64,000 nt of DNA, taken from contig NC_051093.1 of the NCBI RefSeq assembly GCF_901709675.1, forward strand, positions 5,353,053 through 5,417,052. The letters are read 5' to 3'. The position numbers were made by a program, and so were the translations under genes. Shown one piece after another: positions 46,763-60,623 of the stretch (position 1 is the stretch's first letter; every line of letters starts with the position of its first letter). The DNA is from Syngnathus acus. Its lineage: Eukaryota > Chordata > Actinopteri > Syngnathiformes > Syngnathidae. The notes beneath the pieces are model-generated. The model did not search any database. It saw nothing but the letters and a program-made list of their open reading frames with translations, and had not been told where the DNA came from.

Positions 46763-49700
46763 TATCTGGCCACGGTCCACCAGTCCGCCCATTCTGTGTG
46801 TTGGTGCACTTTTCCATGCGGTCATAAAGGAGAAGTCGCATTTGGCCTCCTGCAGCACTGTGGGAAAGTGCAACTCCTGCTTCCTCTGCTTATTTGGAGC
46901 CATCGGGTTATAAATGGACTTTTGCGAGGACTGCCCACAGGCCTCGAGTCACATCGCTTGCGCTATTCTCTCAAGGGTTCGGAGGGCGAGGTGCTGGGGG
47001 CTAGTTTCCATTTAACAGAGGAAAATAAATATGAGTATATAATCGAGGAGACAAAAAAAAAGTCCTAAATGTAGACGGGCCCTTAACTTGCTGTTTTACA
47101 TCGCTCAATTAAATTGAACAGAAAGGAGCCCTTTGGTTCATTGTTTTCTGAAGCCGCTCTGAAAGGAGGAAAAAACAACAATGGAGCTGAGTTACGGTTT
47201 GTTTGGATTCATTTATGACACGTCAAACTGCTACTCACTTATTTTCAAATCCAGCCGCATTCCTTGTGTTACGTATCGCTGACGTTGGAGCTCTTCCATT
47301 GTTATGTGAGCGATTCAAACAGAGGGTGATATGAGTCAAGACCGTCTTGGCCGAGCTTGAGATCGAAGGCACAGCTGCACAGACGAATCCAGAACCCGAC
47401 AGGTGCCGCATTAAAACCTCTCGGAACCAACCCCCCCGTTTAGCTTAACGCTGATCCCCTCTTTCCAGACACTCCCGGAATGCTACTTTCATGACATGTT
47501 GTTCAGCTCAAAGCTGATCTGTGAGCAAAGCATCAAATCTCTTCCTGGACACGGTAAAAAAATATTTGGATCTGAGGATCATGCTGGCGACCAGAAACTT
47601 CACGTGTGTGTCGCTTCTGTTTTCTAAATGTATATTGAAAGAACAAGAAGAAGAAAAATAAGCACTCATCTTCCGGGGGAAATTGACACGTTCCCGGAAT
47701 CGGCGAGTCGGACGCAGTAGCAGCAGCTGTCAATGTTCTTCTTAGCGGCTCGTTGCACAATAGATACACTTGTAATGAGTGATTAGTGTCAGATATCGAA
47801 ATCTGGCTGCTCGCTATGCAGTCCCAATTGTGGGAAATAACCGCGCTGGTTGCGCCCGATCCGAGGGTTTAGAGTTTCCTCCAAAGCAAAGTGGAACACT
47901 TCCGGCTTCAAGACTTTTGGAAGATGCAGTCAAACAATTCCTCTTTAATTCTCTACTGCTTTTTTGCAACTCTGTAAACTGCCAGTTCCTGCGGTTGACG
48001 AGTTGAGTCATGTGGTGCAGTCGACGGCCAATCAGCTGCATATTGCCCGAGCGCCTCTTGCAGCTGTTTGACTGATGGAAATGACGTTAGCATTTGCCAC
48101 GGTTGAGACGATGTTCTTCTCGCTTTGCCAATTTGTTCCGCTCTTTTACGCCCTTGGCCGCTTCGACGGCAACTAAGACGGCCCGTCTGTGTGAAGGCGG
48201 CGACGTCGGCGACGTCCTTCTCGTTGAGACAAAAGCAAGCTTGGCGGGCTTGCCGGGCCGCAGTTTATTGGACCGCTGTGTCTTTTGCTCTCGTTTGAGA
48301 GTGTGTGTGTGGTTGTGTGTGTGGAAGAGAGTCCAAATCTGCTCTCTCTTTCCTCTAGCAAGCGGACCACACACAGTCGCCCACTTCAACCACCACAAAG
48401 GCCAGCGAGAGCAGTTGCAGAAGCTGATGACTTGACTGCACACACGGCGCTGACTTTTCTTATCCTGCCGCGTTTGCGAACCGCGTTTATTCGAAACAGA
48501 CTCTAGCATTTGCTCCTCACTTTGCTTTTCTGCCTTTTTTTGTGTATCTCTAGACTCTGTGAACAATATCACACTGCTTTCCCATAGTGCCACCTCTGGA
48601 ATGTGTACTGTAGATATTTGCAAACACGACGGCACGCCGAGGACTTGGTGGCTGCTTGATAACGATGCCAAGGTTGAAGACCAGCGTTTCAGTTATATGT
48701 CATAAAAACAAATCTACCTGTAATGACTCAGAAATGAAGAGGCACGGTATCATTTTTCATTTTCACTTCCTGGTCCTCTTCGGCTCCGTACAGTTAAATC
48801 TTAACATAACATGACAGGAGGCTCGTCCCGACAGAAGTTTATTGCCACTCCAGTGAGAGATAGTCATCATGTTGACATGGCTGAGTGGAGAATTACGTAG
48901 GTGGGAGATCATCTTATCCTTCCATCTTATGATTCCTCAAACACACTTTGGAACCCACGCACATGTACAGTCAAGGCAAGCGGTCGAGTCGTGTGCTAAT
49001 ACTCCCCCCCTCCCTTCCCCTAGTTACCCCCGTTATGTGTTTAACCCACCGGGCGCTCCTAGGCTCCCACATCCTGCTCGTATCTGTGCCCTTGGTTCCC
49101 ACAGCGAACGCGGATGGGAAGGTTGCAAAAACGACTGGGATGGGATAAAAATTCACCATTTGTGAGGTTTGTTGAGAATTTTCTCAGAGGAAAAAATGGA
49201 CAGAAAGCGAAGGAGTCTCTTTACAGGAAAATGGCCGACAAATAAACATGAACTGAGATTTCAGGTCTCATTGGGTTGGAAGCAAACCACAAGTTTAATT
49301 ATATTATCATTAATCTGTCTGAATTCAACATACTTTCCCACTCTTTTTTTTTTTCCTCATAGTAAAAAAAAAAAATCTTTCTTGAAGGTTTTTGTGAGCA
49401 TGCTAACAAATGCTAACTACTTTAATCATGGGAAGATGCAAATGATCAATATCAGGCTCACTTTAACATTTGCAGCCAATTTGCACTGTTTGTTTGCTTC
49501 TCTTTCCAGGTCACATGTTGTTAAATCCAAAGCGGCAGCGGGTAAATAAAAACGTCCTTCAACTGCCGCAAGGCGCCACATTAGTGCAAAGCGCTCGCTT
49601 TAATTGTTCTGCACCTTTGACCCTCACTCAGTTTTTTTTTTTCCACAGGGGCTCGTTCCAGCAGTGACTTCGCCGCTGCTCATTTTGATGGAGAAAACCA

Positions 49701-52700
49701 GGAAGTTCTCACACACAAATAAAGGATTTCCACGCATGTCAGCCAAGGTCAGTGGACACTGTTATCTGTCCTACATCGATCCGGCTCAGAGGGAGCCGAT
49801 TTTCCCACATGGTGTCCCCTCGCTCGGGGATAGATGAAGCAGGATTTGGTATGTAGTAACATGGACAAATGTATTGAGACAAGTTGGCCATTAGATATGC
49901 AGGAAGTGAAAAATGGAACCCACCATTCTAAATTCCATTAAAAGTTGTTTGCGCTTACATTGCTTTGCGGGCCTTGATTTGTGCACTCGGAACGGAAAAA
50001 AAAAGTGGCTTTGGATAAACTGTTTACACAAAGCTGGAGGCATACATACACAATGTATGACATCATACATACTGCAATACCAAGTCTAAACTATACGAGG
50101 CAGCGTGGTGCCAAAAGAACTTCCAAAAGAAGAGAAGGAGCTACGCTAACTGTTAGCTAGGCTACAACCAGATAACTTTTGTTCTCTTTCACGTTACAAA
50201 TTTAGTTCACTTAACAAATTCTCCCCTACTGCCTTAAATATGTGAGTGAGACCAAGTTATGATTGCTGGAGAAATAGCACAGATGGAAATATTAATGCTG
50301 GAGGTCAAACTGGCAGAATCCTGGAGAACTTCACATGAGAGAGACTGAAAGCTAATTTGCGTAAAAACCGCAAAGAGTTTGGATTCTATCCGAGGGAGAA
50401 GAATTCCCCAGTTAATGAAAGGGTGTGGGTCTGATTTGTGACCCCCTTCACTCCCGTGCCTCCAGCCCGCCTATGATTGCGTTGACCCTCTTCCTCCTCG
50501 CTCCCCTCAGGCTGCTCTTTTTCGAAGTAATATGGGAGCGAGGTGCTTCCGCTTCCCTGTTTGTCCTCCGGGTGGTTCGGCGAACGAGGCGGAATTAGAA
50601 CAAGCTGTCGAAACAGCGCGTCCATGGGAGTGCGGGTTAGAGACCCCCAAGATTGCTTTTAGAAATCCACCATCCAGAGTCTTAAGATTCACACGTACTG
50701 GTGTGCTGACGGCAGCAAAAGAAAAAAAACTGGAACTTGCTAATGTGCATCAGTTGAATAAATTCTTGTATGTGTCAGACAAAACATTGTGAAATGTTAT
50801 TGTGTTATTGCAGTCGCATCTGCCTGCGATATGTGTGTGTGTGGGTGGTGGTGTGTGTGTGTGTGTCGGGGGGTGCACGCATGCGCAACACAGACATCCG
50901 AGGCCGAATAAATCAAATGGCATCCATGCGCTGGTTTGCGTTAGCTAGCCGTTCCTAGTAATTAGCTCCCACAACAGAGTCCACGGTGTAATTATGGAGC
51001 AGAGTGTGGACCACATCTGGGATCCAGCAGGGTCCTCTTGTCTTAACACGTCCTCCACCAACACCAGTGTGAGAACCTCAAGCCGTAAAAAAAAAAAATC
51101 CACACACAGCAGTAGCAGCTAATGATATTTTTGTGTCTCCACTGTTGTGAGAAAGCTGCCTGTCATGAGCTCTCATGACACACCGCAATCATCACTCACG
51201 AAACCAAAATAAGCAACAGGTGACTATGAGCCTGGGTTCCTCCTCAGAGGAACAGGTGCTAGCGGGGAAGCTTCACTTTATAAGCTTCAGGCTAGACATA
51301 CACAGGAGTTGTTCTTAGCGTCATCGTTCATTGTGGTCCAATTAGACATATTTGTAGCTTGTTGGAGTAAATGCTCCCGTAGATTGCAGTCTTCCTGATT
51401 TGAAGTGAGTGCTTTGTAATTTTGCCTCCATTTTTACCTGTCACAGGTGTTAAAAGTCACGATGTCAAGCTAAGAAAGTGGCTTAAAAGGGGGGGCTTCT
51501 TGCTCCTCCTCTTCCTCATCTTCTTCCTCAGCCAGCTTTGATGCTTGAGGGTTTGCAGGACCCGACAGCTCCTCTTAAATTAGAGACTATGAGAGGACAC
51601 AATGGCATGCAGGAATCTCTGGATTGTCTCTGTTGGCTTTCTCTTCCAGAGGGGGCATTTAAGGAAGAGATGTAAATTTGTTTCGGAAGGTGCAGAAATG
51701 AAGAAAATGAAAATAAATATATTTTTACTTGGAGATTTGGAGATTTATTTTGGGGAGGCCTCAGACTCTTTGCTGCATGATCCCACTTTCCTGCATTAGT
51801 TGCCATGGAGACAGTGACCAGGTCACCGGGAGGGGTCGGAACGGCCAGAGGGCCTGGTTGTAAAGTTGCTCCGACAATAAAGTCATCCATTCAGGAGAGA
51901 TTAGTACTGGCGAGCCTTTGAGGATCCACCCGGGGACAGATAAGACAACCTGAAGCTGCAGGACGCCGCACTAAACACGCACAAACGGGAGGAGGAGCGC
52001 TACAGAAATCTCCGTGGTGAAACATCTGTGGGGCGTTTTTAGAACACCGGGAGGGGGAAGAAACAAAGAGGAAATGGAGAAGCTAGATGGTTTGGGATTC
52101 ACTCAAAAAGATTAACCAGGTCCAGAGACAATGATGTGATTTATTTTTTTATTATTATGAATGCGAGCATGGATGTACCCCACCGTCACGCCAATTTCCA
52201 CTTCCTGCCGTCATAGACTGGCTGGTTATTTTCCTCTTTGTGTTTTAATAAAAGTGGAATTACCCCCCCTCCCCCCAGGGTGGAATGTCTGCCACTATCA
52301 GCCCACCCCCATGCCCCCGCACCTCTCCATATTTTTTTTTTCCTCCTCATCGGCACCGAGTCTTTCTTGAGAGCACTGCTACCTGCTCCAAACATGCACT
52401 TGACCTTTGTGGCCCGCTTCTGAGAAGCGAGATATTAATAGCAGCACGGACTTCACTTAGTTGACATTTCAAGTAAAACATAAAAACTGAACCGTATTCA
52501 CTTTGCAATAAAGTCGTCACATGCAGATGATCAATTCTGCCCGTGGCGCGTGGCTGAATTCAAATCTTCTACAAAGTAAGCGGTCAGCAATCCTTGAAGA
52601 TATTTCCTTTTTTGCCCTCAGGCGCACAGCACTTAAACCTTGTCAACCACCAACACTTCCCTCTTGTCCCACCCCGTCTTATTCCATTACGGCTTCCCTT

Positions 52701-55224
52701 ATCACTCAAGTGGGCTTCTGGGCCACAGACTGGAATGCAGCACACTCATTAAAACCCAGAAGAACATTTTTTGGGGCCTGATCTTTGTTTTTCTGATCCA
52801 TGACCATCATCTATTTTTATTTTATTTTTTTAGCACAGCTGCTGTGCATGATAAGATGTGTTTGGCTCTCCTGGGCACATCCACTATAATGAAGTAGGGA
52901 TTAGAATCACACATATAATCTCACACCGTCTTCAATGGGCTCGGATAAAGACAGCGGACAGTTGTCATGATGCGTCCTTTGAATCGGACTGCAGAAACAA
53001 AAGAGTCATTTCATTGCTCTTCAAAAATGTGTGAGAACATTTGTGCTCCATACAAGAGACTCATTAACTGGAAATAAACTTAAACCAAAATTTATGGAAA
53101 AAGATTTATCATTGTCTAAAAAAAAAAAAAAAAAAACCTTCCAGAATTAGAGCGACTGTCATGCTGTCTGACAAAATTCTGATCTAAAAGAAGAATAGAA
53201 AATACATGAGCTGGCTATGGTTCCGCTGTGTCTGCATGACAACCAGTTTTACTCCCTACTTTCTCGGAAGACTGGCATTGCGTTATGCAATGAGAGAAGT
53301 TATCGAGATTGTGACGGACATCTCTTGGTTGAACTCTGTGCATGCAGGGTGAGATCGAGATTTGCTGTGGAGGAAGGGGGGGGGTGTCCCTCATGGGATG
53401 CTTCAGTAATAATTATACCTTAGTGGTGCACTTGCATTGTGACTCGCTGGCAGTTGTTTGGATTGCGCACAAGCCAGCTTGAGTGTTTTTTTTTTCTCTC
53501 TTCCCCTTTTTTTAAGGACGGATGATCCCGGCTTAAATGGGCCTTGCTGGGACACGTAAAAGGTGTAGGTGGGGGCGGTGTGGGTGCAGCCTTTCTCACC
53601 TCACGACGGTGGAAGTGTGGGAACCACGCCGCTGCCAGCAGCGCATGAGTAACAAGTACCCCGAGGGACTGTGTTGTAATCTCTTCTAACGCCTCTAGCG
53701 CTCTTCTTGGAACACACACACACACACACCGCACATTCATGCGTTTATGTCAGTCAGCGTGCATTTGCGAGCCACAAGTTACACAGAAATGGCATGGTTG
53801 CATATTTGTAGGATAAACGCAATCACAGTCAAGGAAAAATGAGCTCGGAGGGAGCTGTTTGTGGTTAACATGCAGTTTCGAAAGGTAGCGCTTATAGATG
53901 TCGACGTTGGTAAAGGCAATGTAACATTATTTATATACACACAAAAGCAACTCAATATGCTTCACTCAACCAAAATCACAACATCGAAAAGCATTTGCAA
54001 AACAAAAAAGAACAAAAAAGAATGTACTCCTTAACAAAAGGGGTCCTAAGATTGACCCTTGAGGGACTCCACCTGTCATGGCCATTCGGTTAGATTAAAA
54101 ATTTACAATTTAAATTGCAACTGGTACTACAACATTTCTAATATAAAATAGCATTCGGTTGGACATTTTGCATTCTTTTTTTTTTTTTTTTAACAAGTGA
54201 GTTACCCACTGAGAAAAATAATCACAAAATGGACAGTTGGGTGCTCTGGCAAGCTGGATGTTTTGCAAACCGCTTGCAGCACACGCACAAGAATGAAACA
54301 GCAGCAACAATTTCACAGTAAACTGAGCCCAAGAAGTGCAAATAATCGAGGATGATGCCTGCTGCCGCCATCTTTGTGAGGCGATGCAAAGGAATGTTCT
54401 AATACGGGTTTCATAGAGTAGTGCGAGTGGGGGGGGTGTTTGGAGCCAGTGGGCTGGCAGCTGTTGCTGCTGTGCAGGGGCCCTCAGGTCCCGGGCCGAC
54501 CCTAATGGCCAGACCAGCTGTCCGAGTCCAGTCTGTAGGGGCGTGGGGCTTCGGGAGGCGGGGAGGGCATGAGAACTTCCACCCCCCTGTCCTGCGGGGC
54601 GGGTCCCTGCCTTGTCTGCCCTCCTCTGAAACGGGGTGATTGATGGCGCGGGGTTGACACCGCGCTTCCCCAACAATTGACTCAAGAGGGACGGGATGAA
54701 GGGGGCGCTCGGGACCCCTCCGCGTCTTTCTCTTGCCGTTTTCACAGGCAAATGTGGGATCAGTCGCAGTTGTAATTCAGTCATTTTTCTCAATATGTCT
54801 TTTATTTGACGTCTTGACTGGAGCATATGCCGCTTCAAGCACCTTTCAAGGCTGTCAGTGCAATCACGTCGCAACTTAACTCGGGTGTTCTGCTGCTTTA
54901 TTTGTCACATTACATGCTCTGAGATCCTTTTTTTTTTTTGTCCAATATTCTTAATGAGCGCAATTGGCTTTTGTCAGTAGAAGCCCTCTGGCCGCAGCCC
55001 CCATACAGCTACCGTCTTCCCAGAAGCTCATGGTCCGTCATGGGTGTCCAGCGGCTGATCCTCGAACGTGTGTTGGGTCATCAGCATCAGGGCCTTACTT
55101 ACACACAAGTGACCTTTCGCACTAAACCCCAGGATCCTCCCTGGTTCCCTTTCAGCACGTCGCTGGCACCTCAGTTCTCCCTTAAGATTTACAGGCCTTC
55201 CGAGGGGCAAGGGGGAGGGAGGCC

Positions 55225-55248
55225 GGGGGGGGGGGGGGGGGGGGGGGG
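55225..55248 (+). repeat. Poly-G run (24 nt) in a G-rich patch
   Basis: A continuous run of 24 G follows GGGGCAAGGGGGAGGGAGG. Together they could form G-quadruplex structures and are prone to assembly or polymerase error. No gene function is implied. Confidence 0.85.
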
Positions 55249-56283
55249 CAAACGGGGCACTGTCCGGCAGCTGTTCACGGTGGCCTTAAGTTGATATTTC
55301 ACACGGAAACACAGTCGTGGCCGCTCTCCAACTCTGTTCGTGATACATTCCTATGCAAGGATGGCTACTCTGTGCCCTCGCTGACCCCCCATTTTCACTA
55401 TCCATTGGTAAACCAAAATGCCTTAGTGAGTGTCAGTCCATGTCAATCCACTGACACCATCCTCTGTTTTTTCTCCATTCACAGAAAAACAAATTATTTC
55501 CCCATTTGGAATTTCAAACAAATGTCCCGCTGATGGCTCCCATCCCAAACTTCTGTATAATGACGAACAAGCCCAGAAAAGATTCCACATAGGTAAAACA
55601 TTCTTTTTCTTCTCCCCCACTCGCTTCAAGCCCGTCCCTGGACGTGTGTACACATTGAGGATTTAATAGCCGTTTAGAGAGCTTGTGAGAAAGTCAAACA
55701 CTTTTTCCCACAATCTGAAAGAAGATTCATCATTCGCACGTGTTTACTTTAGTCAAAAAAGCCCCAGACGCGATGACCGTGTGTGTGTGCGTGTGTGTCT
55801 GTGTGTGTGTGTGTGTGGGCAAGAAAAAAAAGAATACAAAAGTTTAACCATTTTGTCTGTTGTCTCACCGTGCAAGATGACACATTTATTGTTGCAGGAA
55901 GTTAAAAACAAAATGAGCGAACTTGTTGTATTGCATATATACAGGGTGTGCACACTTATTCAACTTCATGACCGCACTTATTTTGACTTCGCCAGTTGGA
56001 AAAAAAATATTTTTGAATTTAATGGTACAGGTAGGTCGCAATAATGGAGAAAAAAAAAGTTTTGGAGTGATTTATCTTGATTTCATTATTTTACATTTGA
56101 ACAAGGAAGTGTGTGCAGACTTTTTATAACCACTGTTTTAATGTTATAGGAATTCTTTTTTTATGAATGTGATGTTTATGAAAGAGAGCCTGTTAATAGT
56201 GCTTAGGAAAAGGAGGAGTTTTTTCCCCAAATAGATGATGTCACTTTTCCAGCATCAACAAAGTATTATCTTATCTATACTCT

Positions 56284-56398
<115 letters not shown>

Positions 56399-57168
56399 CT
56401 TACTTTTCAACAACGACCTCATCAGACCTTTACGTTTGACTTTACATCCCATAATCTCACAGCACTTGACGCTGACCACTACTGTGCACACAATGCGATG
56501 ACCAAATTATGAAAGCTCATCAAGCCAGCCGCTACGCTCTGATTGGCTGCGACATGCGCCCGCAGGAGGTCCCGGTACCCCCCATTGGCCGTGAGCAATT
56601 TTTATTAGGCGGTGGGCTTTTAATCCTCTCCACGCTCTCCGTGGGTGCTCTCATGGTTTTTGCCCATAAATCAGTCTGCCTTGGGTGGTAGAGTCATCAC
56701 GTCTACTTTGTGTCCATACACACACGCACACACTGCCGAGTGATGCTCTGAAAGGTCACCTAGCGATTGCTAACAGTCAATAGCTTCTGACCTTATCGGT
56801 TTTGATTTTAATTTAAGATTATGCAACCTAAAACCAGATATGTAGCTCATATTGGTAAAAAAAAAAAAATCTTATAAAAAATCTGCACCAAAATTTAGCT
56901 ACTTAGAAGATTGAGCTACCTTTTTTGGTTGTAAAGGGAAATGTGCTTTCGGCAGTTTGCAAACATATTTTATTAAAGCTGCGTTAAACGTATATATAAT
57001 CATATCAATACAATCTTCAGTAGTAGTGTACTCGTGTGGTCGCATAATAAGTGGAAAGGAATGTGCAGGCTACATGAACTTGTTTTCTACAAAGTATTGT
57101 GGAACAGGATGTCCAGACAGGGAAGACATCTCAAGGCCGGTGAGGCACGCGAATAACAACTCGTCTTA

Positions 57169-57475
57169 AAAAGTTAAAGAAGTTAAAGTCCCAATGATCG
57201 TCACACACACATCTGGGTGTGGTGAAATTTGTCCTCTGCATTTGACCCATCCCCGTGTGATTTTGATCCATCCCCTGGGGGAGAGGGGGGGAGCAGTGAG
57301 CAGCAGCGGCGCCGCGCTCAGGAATCATTTGGTGATCTAACCCCCCAATTCCAACCCTTAATGCTGAGTGCCAAGCAGGGAGGCAATGGGTCCCATTTTT
57401 ATAGTCTTTGGTATGACCCGGCCGGGGCTTGAACCCACAAAGTCTTGGTGGTCCAGACACCTGCGCTGAGCAGCG
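57169..57475 (-). mobile_element. tRNA-derived SINE copy on the minus strand
   Basis: Read on the minus strand, the head contains a B-box-like GTGGGTTCAAGCCCC followed by GGCCGGGTCATACCAAAGAC, a body with GGGACCCATTGCCTCCCTGC and TTGGAATTGGGGGGTTA, and a tail GACTTTAACTTCTTTAACTT. The order and text match a SINE family widespread in teleosts as recalled. The A-box end is degraded. It is not a functional tRNA gene, since no cloverleaf pairing was found. Confidence 0.7.
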
Positions 57476-59317
57476 GAAAAGACCCAAACGAGGAAGAGAT
57501 GACCATCGACCAATCACCACACAATATTTTGCATGCTTGAATATTCATATTGTGTTTCTTTAAAACTGGGCAACCCGGAAGAATGTGTTGTCTCTTGATG
57601 GTCACAAGAACACACGAATCTTAGTGTGAGGGACCCGGGGGACCCAGGCGCCTGTATTAGTTTGCTTTGTCAGGATTAAACAATTGGTAAATTCGGCCTA
57701 ATTGATTTATTGGTCTTCTCTTTGACAGAACGAACTCGCAAAATTGTTAGGTGTACCAGTGTGTGGATTAGGACATAACGATTCATGTGTTAAGTGTTGA
57801 TCGCAATTTGGAGTCAGATCAATAACTAAAATCCGTAGCCTAACAGTTGCAAACCAATTTAAGAAGAAGTGGAGGGAAGAAGCCAGTGGCGTCAAGATGT
57901 TGCGTCCCCGTCACACGTAAGGTAAGCGGCTGTGCCAAGTGCATTGCGTTGTCTCTCCAGCAGAGAACAGAGTTATAAATCGCCAAGCCGACGACAAGCT
58001 TGTTTGTGTGACGGGAGAATTCCCCCGGAGCCGTGCGCGAGAACTTTGCCACCAAAGCTTCCACTCTCACACCCCGGCTGCAGTCCAAACACAACACCCA
58101 GTACTTGATGTTTGTTTGTGTGCGTGAGAAAGGAGGGAACGCAAATAAATAAACCGACGAGATGTCGGTGGATTTCTTTTGAAATTACTTGAAGAAAAAG
58201 AATGGAGGCCGACCCGCTGCCGTTCACACGTGATTTAGTTCTGTGTTTCCAGTTCCAGAACAATACAACAATGCAGGCCAGGTCACATTTCCACAGGGAA
58301 GACTCGGCTCCGTTTCTACTGATGACATCAGAGGAGGAAGTGAAATGTTCTGAAACATAACTTTGACCACAACTGGCAACAAATCAAACCTGGAATCTGA
58401 TTGGATGAAAAAAGTGTTAACAATAGCAGAATTATATATCTTGTGTTCTAAGAGTCCCAATTCTACGATTCTGACCCAGCTTTGATCGGATGCGGTTTTC
58501 CAAAGGAAGCAGGTGTTTTCAAAAGCAGTTCTTTTCACGGATCCGTCCAGATGACATCAGCGGACTTAACGAACTTCACTCCCAGCCATCCCTCTGCATT
58601 CACGGCCTTACCCATGCTTGTAATTTATTCAAGGCGAGTTCTAGTGTTGTGATGGCGAGGTGGCGGTGGGACGGTGGCATCGGGGCAGTGAGCTTGAATA
58701 TTAGTGTGCCGCCCTCCCTTGCGGGGAGAAACTGTGTCATAATGCCGGACTCCTTTTATGATTCAAATCAAGGCTATTGTCTCTAGAAGAGAGCGGCTCC
58801 GTGCTGGCCGCGGAACAACCGAGGCTCTATATACAAGGTGCAAGTTGATGTGAGTTGCATGCTGGGAGCGCGGTGTGTGGAGGGGGTGTTCAGAACAACG
58901 AGGCTTGGCTTCTTCTTTTTTTTCAAGCCAACTATAATAAACATAGTTAACAATCTTATCTGTCATGCGCAAACTGTAAACACAAACAAACAAGAGCATT
59001 CATGCACAGGACTGGATGTGTTCCAGTATATAGGAATGCTGTGTAGCATTTTGGGCTAATGTTAGCATTGGGGGAGGCCATGGTGGATCTTCACTTAATT
59101 CACATGATTCAGTTGGCAAGCTCTGTATACTGTTGAACAAATACATTTTAAATTTCTGCAAGTTTTTTTTAATGAGTTCTACACAAGATATTTCACAATA
59201 ACAAAGTGGAGATTTTAAGCTAACATTTACATTGACACACATACAGCATGCTAGTAAGATGGATAATATTAGGTAGCTATTAGGTAGATATTAAATAATA
59301 GATATTACATATTGAAT

Positions 59318-59428
<111 letters not shown>

Positions 59429-59429
59429 G

Positions 59430-59888
59430 CACACAGTCATTTTAATTAGCTCTTTTAAATGTTTTTTTTTTTCAACTAACGCTTGCTTTCATTGACAATG
59501 GGACCAATAAAGCATCTTAAAGGTCTTCCAGCGTGCGTGTGTCGGTGGGGTGCGAGAAGGGGAGAGAGAGAGAGAGAGAGAGAGGGAGGGACGGAGAGAG
59601 AGAGGGAAAGGCGGAGTGTGTTGACTGGTGTGCTGCCGCAGCCTCTTGCCGTGCAGCCAAAGTTTTCCAAGGAATCTCAGTCAAGGAGGATCCGCGGTGG
59701 CTGAGCTGCGGAGGACTTTTTCTTTTATGCGGGACTTAACGCGACTCCTTTCCCGGTCAACTTTATGACAAAGAGGGCATCGTGGCCAGCACACTCCGGA
59801 GCCTTCTTTCTCACGCCAATTTGATTCCTCAAGGATGTATTTGTATTAAAAGGGCGCCACAAAGTGCCGGAAACTTTTTCCCACCGAC
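59430..59888 (+). promoter_or_regulatory. Putative Notch promoter and 5' UTR
   Basis: The stretch between the GATA array and the ATG must hold at least part of the 5' UTR. It contains a (GA)n tract at about 59562-59608, GC-rich sequence (about 59690-59760) and no clear TATA box. A GTGGGAA core of the RBPJ type lies on the minus strand at 59878-59884, right before the ATG. The transcription start cannot be fixed from sequence. Confidence 0.4.
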
Positions 59889-60623
59889 ATGGAAGGGAAT
59901 ATACCGTGGATTATTTTGTCTTTTTTATTGTTTATGCAACTTTGTGAAGGTAATTAACGCTTTGATTGCATTGCGGTTCTTTGCCTGGACATGTTTTGAT
60001 ATGGTCACCTGGTTTTAAAGAGGAGCGTTGCAGGCATCTAATTAAGTGTGCCAGTGAATTTATTACGGTTTCAAAAATATTATATGTTTACGATATCATG
60101 CATGTCAATGCATTGTGTTGAAGTCCGACCATAGGTATGCTAATGAACCTGTTGTTCATGGTAATAGCGTATTTATGCACGTGCATGGAGAAAGCGCCAG
60201 CTATTGTGTCAATTCAGCAATATTTTCAAAAAGTAGTTGCACCAAAGTTGTCTTGCAGAAATAAAATAAAAATATTACGGCTAAATGAATTGAACTCTTT
60301 GCACATTTTAGTACCAAACAACTTTACACGTGAGCGTGTTTGCATGAATTTAAATTGCATAAGTTTATTGAGGCTCAACAAAGTACATCACAAACACTTT
60401 AGAATTGGACAAAAGCCTCTAGTTGCATGGCTGGGCTCAGATAAGAGGAGTGGGTGGGGGTAGGGGGGGTCACATCAGTTTGTCTTCATGTTGCAATCTC
60501 ATTATTTGCTGCATGAGTTCCATTTAAATCATTTCTCACATCTCCCACAGGTTTTCGATGCTCTGATAAATCCAGGCCATGTGAAAATGGAGGGACATGC
60601 ATAGAGTCGCTCTCCCGATGCAT
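59889..60623 (+). CDS. notch3: Notch receptor, first two coding exons (partial, runs off the right edge)
   Basis: Exon 1 (59889-59949, 61 nt) starts MEGN and encodes a hydrophobic signal peptide (WIILSFLLFMQLCEG) with donor AAG/GTAATT. Exon 2 (60551-60623, 73 nt) follows CCCACAG and encodes GFRCSDKSRPCENGGTCIES, the first half of an EGF-like repeat with the C-NGGTC motif, ending at AT/GTAAGT. The 61-nt first exon, its phase 1 end, a short second exon ending in phase 2 and a cut inside EGF repeat 1 match NOTCH1 gene structure as recalled. Notch is a single-pass receptor cleaved on ligand binding to free a nuclear cofactor. The paralogue call notch3 rests on linkage to col5a3 and rdh8 (all on human 19p13). 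Other EGF-repeat receptors cannot be fully excluded. Confidence 0.68.

Noticed and set aside
57169-57475. tRNA gene suggested by the B-box
   Set aside because: Only promoter-box resemblance is present; there is no cloverleaf, and the body and tail are those of a SINE.
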